Source of the DNA: Heliocidaris erythrogramma
Lineage: Eukaryota > Echinodermata > Echinoidea > Camarodonta > Echinometridae
Direction: 5' to 3'
Assembly (NCBI GenBank): GCA_025617745.1
Contig: CM046866.1
Coordinates: forward strand, 17,367,725-17,431,724
DNA length: 64,000 nucleotides
Position numbers and translations under genes: made by a program
Shown here: piece by piece, positions 43,701-54,000 of the stretch
Layout: every line of letters starts with the position of its first letter
Numbering within the stretch: position 1 is the stretch's first letter
Notes under the pieces: generated by a model
Databases searched by the model: none
Told to the model about the DNA's origin: nothing
Seen by the model: the letters and a program-made list of their open reading frames with translations, nothing else

Positions 43701-46700
43701 GGGTGGGGCAATCATAACTGCGTGCATTTGGAGGATGCTTCGGTGGAATGCTCAACAGGTAATGCTCTCATAATCACTGCGCACTCCCTCCCCCCCCAAA
43801 AAAAAAGAATGTATAATATTATATATGTTTTCAAAGAATCGAGTGATCAATGACGTGCCTCCCGCGGGGAGTGACAACATAGTGATAATTGAGTGAAAAT
43901 CCACTCTTTTCTTTTTAGATAGCACTTTAAATTAAATCGGTATTCATTCCTTAATAAGTGATCACTGATGTGACTCCCGGGGGAGTGAAAATAGAGTGAA
44001 ATTCACTCTTTTTATAGAGAGGGGCCCAAGGGCGGTGGGGGTGGTTGCCCTTCATCTACATAATTATTGCGATATTTAGGGATTTTCGAGCGCATTTGAC
44101 ATTCGGATTAAGTCCAGGCTGATTTCTAGGGAGAATCTAAAACTATTCGGAATTTAATTTAATCGTATTCCTGGACAGATGTATACTGTCGTATGTGATG
44201 CCAACACACATAACTGACCAGTCTGCCATTGAAGCGCATGTATATATATTTGGAAATGTTGAAACTACCAATCGTCAACTCATAATTATGCGGACAGCGA
44301 GGGAGTCTCTTTGTAATCTTATAGGGTCTACCATTCCATTTTAAATTTTAATTATAAGAGTATAATTATTTCAATGAACGTAAACATTTTCAAAAAATCA
44401 ACTCAGGGGCAATATCAATACCATTATTGTGTTACCCATAGAAATCTTGTTCGGACTATGATTACGTCATTGTAATGTTCGCACATATCACAAGGTGACC
44501 CACGAGGCTATTGAAATTGCCATAAGTCGATTTCTTGAAAGTCTTTGAGATCTTGTTGAATCGACACTCTCGTCAAGATAACATAACCTCGTACATCAGT
44601 TAATCAATGTGCTTCTTACTTCTCTACGAAGCCACCGTTCGCCTTGTCGAGGGACCCGAGCGCTACGAAGGCAATGTTCAAATCCAAGTCAGCTCCACCG
44701 CGTGGGGCTACGTCTGCGATGACCGATGGGACAATGACGACGCTGACGTCGTCTGCAATCAGCTGGACCAACGTCAAAGTGACTACGCTCATGAAAACTC
44801 GTTCTACGGATCGACCGATGGGCTATTAGTCCTCAATAACCTCGACTGCTCCGGGTTTGAGTACAAACTGCAGCAGTGTCCTAATGGCGGAGTTGGGAAT
44901 TGTACGCGCTTTGACAAGGCTGGTGTCAGCTGCACCAGAGGTAGGAAACTGAGTTTCATTTAAAATGTCTTTAAAGCAACACTCTAAACACTGCTCTTTA
45001 CAGAGATGAGGACTAACCCTTTTTGTTAACCCTAACGTTAGCCTAAAACACCCTTTTGTACACCCAGTAGGTTACGTAGTGTAAGGGAGAAATGAAGAAA
45101 TAACCTATAAAAGATAAGTGGTTTAGGTTGAGAAAGGGCCGGGAATCCATCCAATGTAATTGAAATTTTGAATTGAAGTTTTAAATATGTCTTAACCAGC
45201 AGATCATTGAAGGCGCGATAGAATCCAGAGGCGTATGAAAACATTAATGTTTGATGTTTATCGATAATAATTGTTGTCAATACGACAGTAACTTTTCGAG
45301 ACTGTAGGGACGCAACAGGGAAATAAGTTACATTTCACTGGACTAAACTTGATGCGCCGAAATCCCTCAATTGCGAGCCTCCGTGACCAGGGAGCGGAAT
45401 CCCCCCGTGGAAGCAGGTGGAATCGACGGATGTAGACCCATCGCAAGTCTTCCTATGTTTTTCTTCTGGGTCTCCAAACTAGTCATGTCATTTTCACATT
45501 ATTTGCATACATCTCACAATGAACATGTCTTAAATCCAACCCTTGATCAATATGAAGACGGAGCTTTAAGATTAGCTTGTACGGGGTATCCCAACATAGG
45601 TAGAGTGGAGATCTACCATAACGGAGAATCAGTTATTTCTTTCAGTCATGTCATTTTCAAACTATTTTTACACAATTCACAATGAACATGTCTTAATTCC
45701 AACCCTAGATGAATATGAAGACGGAGCAGTACGTTTGGCTGGTACAGGGTATTCAAATAGAGGTAGAGTGGAGATCTATCATAACAGAGAATGGGGCACT
45801 GTTTGTGACGACTACTGGGACTATTACGATGCTAAGGTGAAGTATTTCCTTTTAAAGACTATTGTCTCAGGAATTTGACACAATGCGGCTATTTACCCAA
45901 GCACTATTTACTCTAAAATCGTCTAGTAATTTTCTTTTACCAGATCGCCTGGTCACATTTTCAGATTCTAGTCATTCTGACTGCAACTCTGTTCACTTCA
46001 AACCGGAAGCTGGTAGTTCTGACTAGAATAGTGCAGGTGCCCGTGGAAATAGTTATTCTAGTCAAATCTGACTAGATTCTAGCCATATTTGACGAGGTAG
46101 TTTTTAGAGTGTGTTATCAAATCACCCAGAGCGGACCTTACTTTTACGACGGACAGGTCGTACGTAATGTGCACACCCTCCATGGTTTTAGTGAGGCATG
46201 GCATATTACATCCCGGTTAGATCATTGTATAAGTACTGCAGATGCTAATGCCTCTTTAGAGAAAATTGAAATTTTGTACCAATTTGCAACAACTGATCAT
46301 ATTCCTGTTAAAATATCTATTAACGTTGATCATCTTCCCGAGATAGATGATTCATGTATGTCTAATGATTCTAACAAGGGCAAGTTAGATTGGTCTAAGA
46401 TTGATCAGAATTGCATAAACAATATTCTTCTCAAACGGGACTACTGCTTAATGATGTTAATGTTCCAGTAGATTCCTTTTTATGTAGAGATCCACATTGT
46501 GTAAATAACGACAATACTATTACGCAATGTGTAAAATGATATTATGAAATGCCTTTGTGTTGCCAGTGAATCCTTATATCAGTCTAAACACAGAACAAAC
46601 AAAAATATTAGGCCTGGTTGGAACGAACATGTTGCGCAGCTGCATTCTGATGCTCGAGAGACTCATTGCTTTGGGTTGAAGTTGGAAAAATTAGACGTGG

Positions 46701-48998
46701 CCCCTTATTTGAGTTTAAGAAAAGGGCAAGTGCACTACGCTTTATAAAGAATAATGAAAATACCATGCGTGCGGATTCTATCGCACGTAAAATGCAGAGC
46801 AACAGTTACTTTGAATTCTGGAAGGAAATCAAACATGTAAACAATAACAAGACTCTACGCCAGTACCTGAGTTTAATCGAGCCTGTGAACGCAAGTAACC
46901 CTTACACCAGTTATTAAAAGTATTGCACTGTTCATTGTGAAGTCACTCTTTTCACAATGGGTGATTTTAAGTATTTGGTGTTAAAATCTGGTGTTAGTGT
47001 TAACAGTCAAAAGTTAGCGCTAACTTCATGCCTTTGGACCATACTTAAATTCACCCAATATCACTCTTCCATCATGACGCGCAAAAAAACCGTACGAGTC
47101 ACTGACGCGCAGTGGGGGGGGGGGGCAAATGGGGGGGGGGGGGCAAAAGAAAATGTTGGGGGGGGGGCAAGGGCGGACAAAAAAATTTCCAGCCTTTTAT
47201 TTTTTTTCACTCCGAAAATTATTGGGGGGGGGGGGGCAAATGCCACCCCATGCCGCCCCCTTGGTGCTGCCACTGCTGACGCGGTCATGACGTCAGCAAA
47301 ATGACGCCTCGTGTGAGCCATTGTACCAAAATGACTGCCAAAAGAACAGTGAACACATTGCGTTGAATTTCTGGCGTATGCATGGGCTAATTGCCTTCAA
47401 AGGCTTGATTAAGCTGGTAATAACACTATATAAATGACGCCCTATGTGTAATGAGCAAAGAGAAGAACAGCTACCATATAATTGTTACTTCGTCATTTCC
47501 TAATCAAGATCCGCTGTTACCTTTCTCGTCGCAGGTTGTGTGTCGACAGCTAGGATACATCAACAGTCAGCCCAAAGCCTACTATAACGGTTACTTTGGT
47601 GCAGGTCAGGGTAGAATTTGGCTGGACAACATGGCGTGCGGAGGAGGGGAGGCTCGGCTGGAGAACTGCATCTCGAGTAACGGATGGGGATCGCATGATT
47701 GCAGTCATAGTGAAGACGCAGGGGTTTATTGCGACGAAAGGGGTAAGCTTTCTGCTGCCACAGTCCAAGTTTTGATAAGATGTTCTCAGTGAAATCTTCA
47801 AGGAATGATAAATAGCTACAATGATTTGCAGAGCTAGTGTAACATGGAATTTTAGCGAAGTACAGAAGCGTCGAATAAGTAGAGATAAATTTTGTTGTCT
47901 TGGGTTACTGTATTCATAGAACGTCATATCATTATCTTCAGACTTGTTAGAAACGATTAAGTAAATCCCATGACCATAATGTCATTTACATTGTTGTTGA
48001 TATCGCTATGTAGAGCTTTGACGGGTAAAATGAAAGTTTTATATATCTCATTCTCTTAACTTGCAGGTGAATTCGATGCTGCAGAAATAACAGGCATTGT
48101 ACTTGCATCTCTATTCGGAGCGTCCATTGTCTTCTGTTGTGTCAAATACATTTGCTGCGAGGCAGCTTCCAACAAAAGATATCAACGACGGCGCCGTTCA
48201 CGCATTAGGCGACAAAATGGAAGATCGCCTTCGGCCGAGACGAGACCCACGGACCCCGAAGAACATTTCGAGGCGCACTTCAACAACGCGTACAGGATGA
48301 GCGATAACCACGAGGAAGTGTTTACCCCTCCCGGATTCCCGTACCCACCTCCATTCCCAGGTTCTGCACCCCCACCATTCTCCCCTACTGATTTGCCGCC
48401 CGCATATGAAACCATTATATCCATGCCAGCACGAGACCCTGCACCAGCCAGTAATGGGACACCGGCTACCAGTGGTGACACCGTCACTGGAAACTCTGCG
48501 GACGCGAGTGGTGTCTCAATGAGTCCTGCAGAAGTAGCTCCGGAATTTCCAATAAGTACAACTTCGGTAAATGCAGCACCAGTTCCGATGCCAGCTAGTA
48601 ACACCGCTTATCCTCCTGAGCCGGTGGTGTCCCCACAACATACTCCAACACTAGCTAACCCACCGGCAACCATGCCGCCGATAGAGACAGTAATGCCGTC
48701 ATCCGCCATGGCAGTTACAAACGAATTAGAGGAAAAGAAAGAACCTCTCCCATCATCGTCATCCTATCAACCCACCTACCCAGTACCAGTCAATAGTGAG
48801 GTTCAGCAGCCCCCTTCGCCCGTACAGTCTCTTACTGTAGCAGAGAGTCCTGCTACCGATGATACCCATCAATCGCGTGAGAACACTCCCGAAGACACAA
48901 GCATCACCCTGGTTATCAATACCGAAGAAACTATTGATCTAGGATTGCAAAATGAACAAAGCGATCGGTTGTCGGACGCATTAAATTGTACTAATTAA
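37640..48998 (+). CDS. SRCR gene 2: three-SRCR single-pass membrane protein with long PPxY tail
   Basis: Join of 37640-37721, 43441-43758, 44632-44940, 45709-45836, 47535-47742 and 48067-48998 gives 1977 nt, 658 codons plus stop, all phases consistent (1,1,1,0,1). Residues 1-27 are a signal peptide. SRCR1 (about 31-131) and SRCR2 (about 135-234) are each one exon; SRCR3 (about 242-345) is split at DAK/VVCRQLG. All three have the six group A cysteines; SRCR2 is the most divergent. The membrane segment (about 356-374) is followed by CCVKYICC, likely palmitoylated, then a strongly basic RRRRSRIRR patch. The tail of about 280 residues is Pro/Ser/Thr-rich with PPAY (459-462). It parallels gene 1 and is probably a tandem relative. 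The role as a surface receptor is inferred from domains only. Confidence 0.88.
38090..38385 (+). mobile_element. Probable retroelement 3' end with AATTC tail
   Basis: The stretch ends tgtgaaatgtgaaataaattc followed by imperfect AATTC repeats, as in some non-LTR 3' ends. A short hairpin at about 38098-38152 starts it. No coding remnant was seen. Confidence 0.45.
38740..38900. repeat. GA/GACA-rich low-complexity tract
   Basis: Purine-rich agagagacagacagacagag-type sequence on the plus strand. It produces false open frames on the minus strand. Confidence 0.85.
38901..39934. other. AT-rich intron 1 of SRCR gene 2
   Basis: Nothing recognisable. The 99-codon frame at 39606-39905 has no domain or splice context. 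Confidence 0.5.
39935..40691. mobile_element. hAT-like non-autonomous element, 757 bp
   Basis: The left terminus cagtggcgtatctaggg and the right terminus gtagatacgctactg are inverted. A C run precedes the right end. The flanking 8-mers tgtaatat and tgtctaat could be a decayed 8-bp target duplication, as hAT elements make. No transposase frame. Confidence 0.75.
41195..41320. repeat. Poly-G run and flank
   Basis: Fourteen consecutive G at about 41207-41221 next to gcaagggccgatccataatt, resembling the end of a poly-G-capped element. The other end is unclear. Confidence 0.45.
41460..41700. repeat. GA, GAT and AAT microsatellites
   Basis: GA repeat at 41471-41487; GAT repeat at about 41560-41590; AAT repeat at about 41600-41620, then imperfect ATT/ATG triplets. 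Confidence 0.9.
42785..42840. repeat. Poly-C, poly-A and CAAAA tract
   Basis: C10 followed by A12, then caaaa repeats. Low complexity inside SRCR gene 2 intron 1. Confidence 0.85.
43441..43758 (+). CDS. SRCR gene 2, SRCR1 in one exon
   Basis: Acceptor gtatctttccag and donor CAG/gtaatg bound a 318-nt phase 1-1 exon holding a whole domain: [49 protein letters not shown] and VEC. A complete SRCR in a symmetrical exon can be duplicated without breaking frame. Confidence 0.93.
44632..44940 (+). CDS. SRCR gene 2, SRCR2 in one exon (divergent)
   Basis: Acceptor cttctctacgaag and donor AGAG/gtagga, phase 1-1. It codes [48 protein letters not shown] and VSC. The RQLG block has become NQLD and the WLD block is LVLNN. 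Cysteine spacing is kept, so the fold is probably intact but the surface has changed. Confidence 0.88.
45482..45642 (+). pseudogene. Broken partial duplicate of the SRCR3 first-half exon
   Basis: This segment resembles 45645-45795, including intron sequence before the exon, at an offset of 163 bp. It codes [20 protein letters not shown] and EIYHNGE, then breaks off before the CDD block and runs into the next copy. Its acceptor is ruined (ccttg where the live exon has cctag) and there is no donor. It is a truncated tandem duplication in intron 3, not an exon in use. Confidence 0.85.
45709..45836 (+). CDS. SRCR gene 2, SRCR3 first half
   Basis: Acceptor attccaaccctag and donor CTAAG/gtgaag. 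It codes [19 protein letters not shown] and a GTVCDDYWD block ending DAK in phase 0, the same split site as in gene 1. A broken partial copy lies 163 bp upstream. Confidence 0.88.
46109..46915 (+). mobile_element. Decayed LINE fragment in SRCR gene 2 intron 4
   Basis: Successive frames code [15 protein letters not shown] with [14 protein letters not shown] (end of an APE endonuclease), then [17 protein letters not shown], then [20 protein letters not shown] and [13 protein letters not shown] (linker before the reverse transcriptase). Frame changes lie near 46471-46544 and 46650-46740. It is sense to the host gene, truncated at both ends, and a different lineage from the LINE at 19.7-23.5 kb. 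Confidence 0.85.
47105..47280. mobile_element. Poly-G-rich element in SRCR gene 2 intron 4
   Basis: gcagtgggggggggg at the left and cttggtgctgccactgctg at the right are inverted at cagtgg, with four G runs between. It lies about 250 bp before the exon at 47535. Confidence 0.55.
47535..47742 (+). CDS. SRCR gene 2, SRCR3 second half
   Basis: Acceptor tttctcgtcgcag and donor AAGG/ggtaag. It codes [34 protein letters not shown] and VYC, then DERG. It matches the split-domain exons of gene 1 in phase, and the sequence IWLDN is closer to those than to SRCR1 or SRCR2 of the same gene. Confidence 0.92.
48067..48998 (+). CDS. SRCR gene 2 last exon: membrane segment, basic patch, PPxY tail, stop
   Basis: Acceptor cttaacttgcag, phase 1. 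It codes [20 protein letters not shown], continuing to CCVKYICC, a basic patch, [18 protein letters not shown] and a long Pro/Ser/Thr/Ala region ending [11 protein letters not shown] and TAA at 48996-48998. The frame is open from the acceptor to the stop. An ATG at 48297 inside it is not the start. Confidence 0.9.
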
Positions 48999-49483
48999 AA
49001 AACGATAACTCTTACTAATTCAAACGAGCGTTACCAAAGATAAATGCTTTTCTTCCTTTTGTATTCAAAGAAAGTGACTAGATGGGTCATAAAAGCATCA
49101 GTTCAGTGTGTTCAGTCTGTTGCTGTCGTGACAGTAAGAACGTGATAATGAAGTTGGTGAAATCAGCACCAAATTAAAGAATGTCACTGCGGTTGAAGAT
49201 TGCAATCTGTAATATATGCATTCGAGAACTAATTTAAGAAATGGATAAAGAATGCAATACACCGTTGATTAAGCATCATTGATCATCGATCGGCTCATCG
49301 TTCAAGTTTTTCTGAAAGCAACAACTAGACTGCGTCCTGAAAAGAAGTACAATACAATACAACTTTAACTTAGTTTGTGATCAGCTTGCATAGATTTCTG
49401 GGTTTATTTCAATCACAGGAAGCGGATAAGTATAACCAAAGATCTGTAGACTTCCCGGTAAATTTTTTTTTTTTAATGTGAAA

Positions 49484-49572
49484 AATAAAATGTGAACTAT
49501 TCCTGTAGGGTTCAAAAGAGTCGTACCGACAGTCAAATTGAAATCGCAGTAATGTAAGCATCATCAAATAAA
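49484..49572 (+). terminator. Candidate polyadenylation signals of SRCR gene 2
   Basis: AATAAA occurs at 49484-49489 and 49567-49572, about 490 and 570 bp after the stop, just before a fold-back element. The distance suits a normal 3'UTR. Which one is used cannot be told. Confidence 0.5.
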
Positions 49573-49710
49573 GCAATCATTTATCGTAGTTTTAATCTCT
49601 AAATTGACTCTGCTCAAGTCAGGTGTTGCGTTTGCAACTGGTCTTCTGTCGTTACGATTCTGAAATGACTTTGGAAAAACCCCAAATTTCCCAAATTTGT
49701 ATCTTATTAT

Positions 49711-49981
49711 AGGTTTTCCTGGCCAATTCATAATTTTGTCACTCAGTTTCATTTTGGTGCATTCAGTTTAACGTTAAATGTCGCCGTCGGACGAATTCCG
49801 TCATTCTAATTAAGAATTCGAGCATTCAATTAAACCACATTTTGGTTGACTGGTTGTTGAATTTGAATGCTCGGATTCTTAATTTGAATTACGGAATTCG
49901 TCCGACGGCGACTTTTACGCAAACTGAATGCACGAAAAGAGAATTTGAGTGACCAAATTATGAAATTGACAGGGAAAACCT
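49711..49981. mobile_element. Fold-back element after SRCR gene 2
   Basis: Arms of about 115 bp pair from aggttttcctg and attccgtcattct outward to gacagggaaaacct. The strongest stretch is gtcgccgtcggacgaattcc against its mirror at 49890-49912. The loop is about 40 bp. Confidence 0.9.
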
Positions 49982-50258
49982 AAATTAACTAACCATTGGG
50001 ATAGCAAACTCATAATAAACACCTCGCTTCAACAATCAACAATGCTCACATGTACCATCAGAGCCATTTAAGGTCAGACTTTGATTTTCTTGTGTGAAAA
50101 TATAGGGCTCCAAATTAAAAAGTTCCAAACTACGAAATAAATTTTTTTTAACGCGCAAAACAATAATTATAGTTTGCACAGAACGTCAGAACATCACTCT
50201 ATAAATGCAAAGTTTTTTTATACAGCAAAATGAAATTCTTCTTATTAGAGGAGGAGGT

Positions 50259-50281
50259 GGGGGGGGGGGGGGGGGTGGGCA
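50259..50281. repeat. Poly-G run
   Basis: Fifteen G near 50259-50274 after aggaggaggtg. No inverted partner found. Confidence 0.85.
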
Positions 50282-50713
50282 GGGATGAACCTTCACAGAC
50301 CTTTTCCCTCGCTCGGTAGCTAAGCTTCCACTAATGCCCCCGTGACAAGAAACGCGGCCACCCTGTGCCACGTATTTCTGTGTCGGGCAAGCACACAACA
50401 AAATTTATCTCCAATGAAACAGAGTTAACCAAATGCACCCCTTATTACAGGTTTTTGCACAATGGGTTATTGGAATTGCGCATTAAGAAAAAAAACTGCG
50501 TTCCTTGTCAGCTTGCACTTTTTATCTGTTTATTATAATACAAAATATAAATTTTCTTTTTCTAATTGCGGGTTCGAACTGAACTTATATTTTATGATAA
50601 TGTATTCTTAAAATACACTGTACAATACATGACATGTATATTATTCAGGAATTAAAAAATCCTTTATTGAAATATATTACTCGTTTGTATTCCATATTTG
50701 CATTAACAGAGTC

Positions 50714-51516
50714 TTTAAAGGAGAATGAAACTCAACATACATTAGGTGATAATCATGTGGAAAATTGTTAGCCTGTTCAAAATATCTTGAAAATACTCTG
50801 ATTTGATTACTCAGTGAGGAGAACAGTCTCTCTAAAGTTTGCAGATTTCTTGCTAGATATTATCCCATGGGGGCTGCCATTTTGAAAAAAACTGTGATGT
50901 CATTGCGGTACATGTCCATTTACCTATACACAATGGATAAGATGTTGCATAATGAATAGCTATTGTACAACTAAAGCCACCCATGCAAAATGGCAGCCAT
51001 CTTGGTACCCCCATTGTCTCGCACAGGTGAATATCTAAGAGCAGTTGTAGGTCTTTGTCACTTCTTTGAAGAATTGACAAACCTATGTAAGACCAAGCAA
51101 CTTACAAGTGCATGCCAAATCCTGTTTAACAAAAGAAACAGCTGAACCAAATATCTTGACACAAATAGGTTATATGACAGGATAAAAGTATCTTCATTTG
51201 AATGTACATGACTACAAAAATGGTTTATTATGAGAAAATCCAGTGTCATGCATTCAACAGCTGATCATGAGTGTCATCGTAGCTAGTGTATAGGTCAGTG
51301 GGTATCTCACAAAATAATAGAACTGCTCTGACATTACTTTGTAAAGAAAAATGGCAGCCCCCATGGGATAATGTCAAGCAAGGAAACTGCAACTTTTGGA
51401 GACACTGTTCTCCTTCTTAAATAATCAAATAGGAGTAATTTCAAGATATTTGTAATAGGCTGACAATTATCTACATGATTATAGGCTAATGTTTGCTGCC
51501 TTTAATTCCCCTTTAA
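50714..51516. mobile_element. About 800-bp TIR element family C, copy 1
   Basis: tttaaaggagaatgaaac at the left and ttaattcccctttaaa at the right are imperfect inverted ends. Inner halves mirror each other around aatggcagcccccatggga words. The reverse orientation copy is at 61253-62030. Confidence 0.85.
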
Positions 51517-52422
51517 AGGAGAATTAACCCCTGAGTACAAATTTACTTATATTGAAAGGTGTAATATATTCCTACTTATTGGCCTAAATCATTTTCTAAT
51601 AAGATATTAGAAAAGGGTATAAATAAAGATATTCCAACACCCTGTATCGTCTCCTACTCATTTACATGGGGCTGCCATTTTCTTGCTGATTTGGATTTGT
51701 ACATGAACCATTGAGAAATGTTCCGGTCAGGAAGATATTTTGAATCCAAGACCTAAATTGATTTTCTTCATTACCTAAAATCCCATATGTGACGAAAAAT
51801 ATAAAGTGGGTGTTTACATGATTTATAAAAATTAAATCTTTATAATGATACTTTTAAATTGTCTGGTTTTGCTTAACAAAAATCTATTTTCTTGGGTTTG
51901 CCAAACAGAGCAGAACATAATATATGCAGCATGCATTCTGACTTTTGAAGTCCCATTATCCGAAAGCAGGTGAATGCATAGTTTGCCGCTATAGATGCTC
52001 AGGGAAGAAGCATCCATAAAATTTGAATTAATTTGCTCCGTCCATTGCGTCACAGTATCTAGAAAATAGATTTATATTAAGCGAATATCGATTTTCAACA
52101 GAAATATATAAGGAAATCTTCAGTTTAAAAATAAATTGACATATCTATTCTATATTTTTAATCTCAAATGGGTTTTTAATTTTGAAAAAGGCAATTGGGC
52201 ATTTGGATTAAGAAAATCTTCTTGTACACATAAAAAAATGGCAGCCCCCATGTATTGCTAGCAGACGATACATATTGCTAGCAGATGATAAATTTTGCTC
52301 AGAAATCTTGATTCGTATCGATCTCGTATATTTTGACGCGAAGCCATATAGTCTAACAAGTAGGAATAAATAACACCTTTGATCACTATCGTCTTTATTG
52401 TTTGAGGTTAATTCCCCTTTAA
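51513..52422. mobile_element. 910-bp TIR element family B, copy 2
   Basis: Nearly identical by eye to 8531-9442, in the same orientation, with a few single-base and short indel differences. Its left end shares TTTAAA with the right end of the neighbouring family C element. Confidence 0.9.
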
Positions 52423-52732
52423 GTATTTATATTCCCATTCTAATGACGCATACCATTATATTCAAACAATTTGTGATGCCATCAGCAAGTTACATGTATT
52501 TGTTTGTATATACCGATTATGTTATGAAATTGAAAGAAAAGAAGTAAATGAATAATGATAAATCATTGTTGCCCTCGTTGTTATTTATTAATCATTAACC
52601 AAAGTTGTTGCAGACATATCAAGAAGAATGATAAGGAAATGTAGTAGCATATTGGAAATTACTGAACAGGAAGTGTAATCCTTCACAGACGGGGAGAGGT
52701 GGGGTTGGGGGTAGCCCGGTTTGTTGAAGTCC

Positions 52733-52753
52733 TTCCCCCCCCCCCCCCCCCCT
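52733..52753. repeat. Poly-C run
   Basis: About 17 consecutive C, followed by tccacgg. Confidence 0.85.
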
Positions 52754-52852
52754 CCACGGTGTATTGATTTTTTGCTGGCCCATAAAGTTCATATACGCAA
52801 CTGTACACGAACAGGGCTGTATTTAAGGAAGTGATTGGCAGAAAACGACGTG

Positions 52853-52885
52853 AAGAGAGAGAGAGAGAGGGAGAGAGAGAGAGGT
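52853..52885. repeat. GA microsatellite
   Basis: gaga repeat with one ggg interruption. Confidence 0.9.
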
Positions 52886-53099
52886 GAGGAAAGATAGAGA
52901 AAGATAATGAGATATTGCATTCATATTGAAAGAGAGATAGGAAGATAGAATTAGCACAAGAATGAACTGGACAGGGACGGTGAAAGAGAGGAGAAAGGGA
53001 TGTTTTGTAACAGAGGCAAATGATACAACCCCTTCCGAAAAAAAGAAATGTTTGTATCTCTGAGTCAGTACATCATCCAAAGCCTACATGTGCACATGC

Positions 53100-53760
53100 C
53101 TTACCCTAACCCCACCCACATGCCCCATCAATTAAACCCAACATATGATCCCTCCAACCTAACCCCACAAGCCCCATCAATTAAACCCAACATATGATCC
53201 CTCCAACCTAACCCCACAAGCCCCATCAATTAAACCCGACATATGATCCCTCCCACCTAACCCCACAAGCACGCGCCCACCCACATACCCCATCAATTAC
53301 ACCCAACATATGATCCCTCCCACCTAACCCCACATGCACACCCCCACCCACATGCCCCATCAATTAAACCCAACATATGATCCCTCCCACCTAACCCCAC
53401 AAGCATGCCCCCACCCACATGCCCCATCAATTAAACCCAACATATGATCCCTCCCACCTAACCCCACAAGCACACCCCCACCCACATGCCCCATCAATTA
53501 AACCCGACATATGATCCCTCCCACCTAACCCCACAAGCACGCCCCCACCCACATACCCCATCAATTAAACCCAACATATGATCCCTCCCACCTAACCCCA
53601 CAAGCATGCCCCCACCCACATACCCCATCAATTAAACCCAACATATGATCCCTCCCACCTAACCCCACAAGCATGCCCCCACCCACATGCCCCATCAATT
53701 AAACCCAACATATGATCCCTCCCACCTAACCCCACATGCACACCCGCACCCACCTAGCCA
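53100..53760 (+). repeat. 67-bp minisatellite, ten units
   Basis: The word catcaattaaaccc recurs ten times between about 53126 and 53694. Later units are spaced by 67 bp; the first two or three are shorter, about 48-50 bp. Units differ by a few bases. Open frames here are artefacts of the repeat. Confidence 0.95.
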
Positions 53761-54000
53761 CACACACATGCCCCACCTATCTAACCCGACACGCACACCC
53801 CCTCCATCTAACCCCCACGCACACCCCTCTCACCAAACCCCACACACACCCAACCCACCTATCCCCACACATGCCCAACCTGTCTATCCCAACTCACACA
53901 TCCCCACACACACCCTCCTCTCACCAAACCCCACACACATGCCCACCTCACCAAACCCCACACACATGCCCAACCCACCTATCCCCACACAAGTCTAAAC
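53761..54000 (+). repeat. CA/C-rich decay of the minisatellite
   Basis: ccccacacacatgcccaccc-type words without a fixed period continue from the array, probably old diverged units. Confidence 0.75.

Noticed and set aside
48297-48998. Separate proline-rich protein starting at ATG 48297
   Set aside because: The frame is open upstream through the membrane segment to a good acceptor at 48066 with matching phase, so the ATG is internal.
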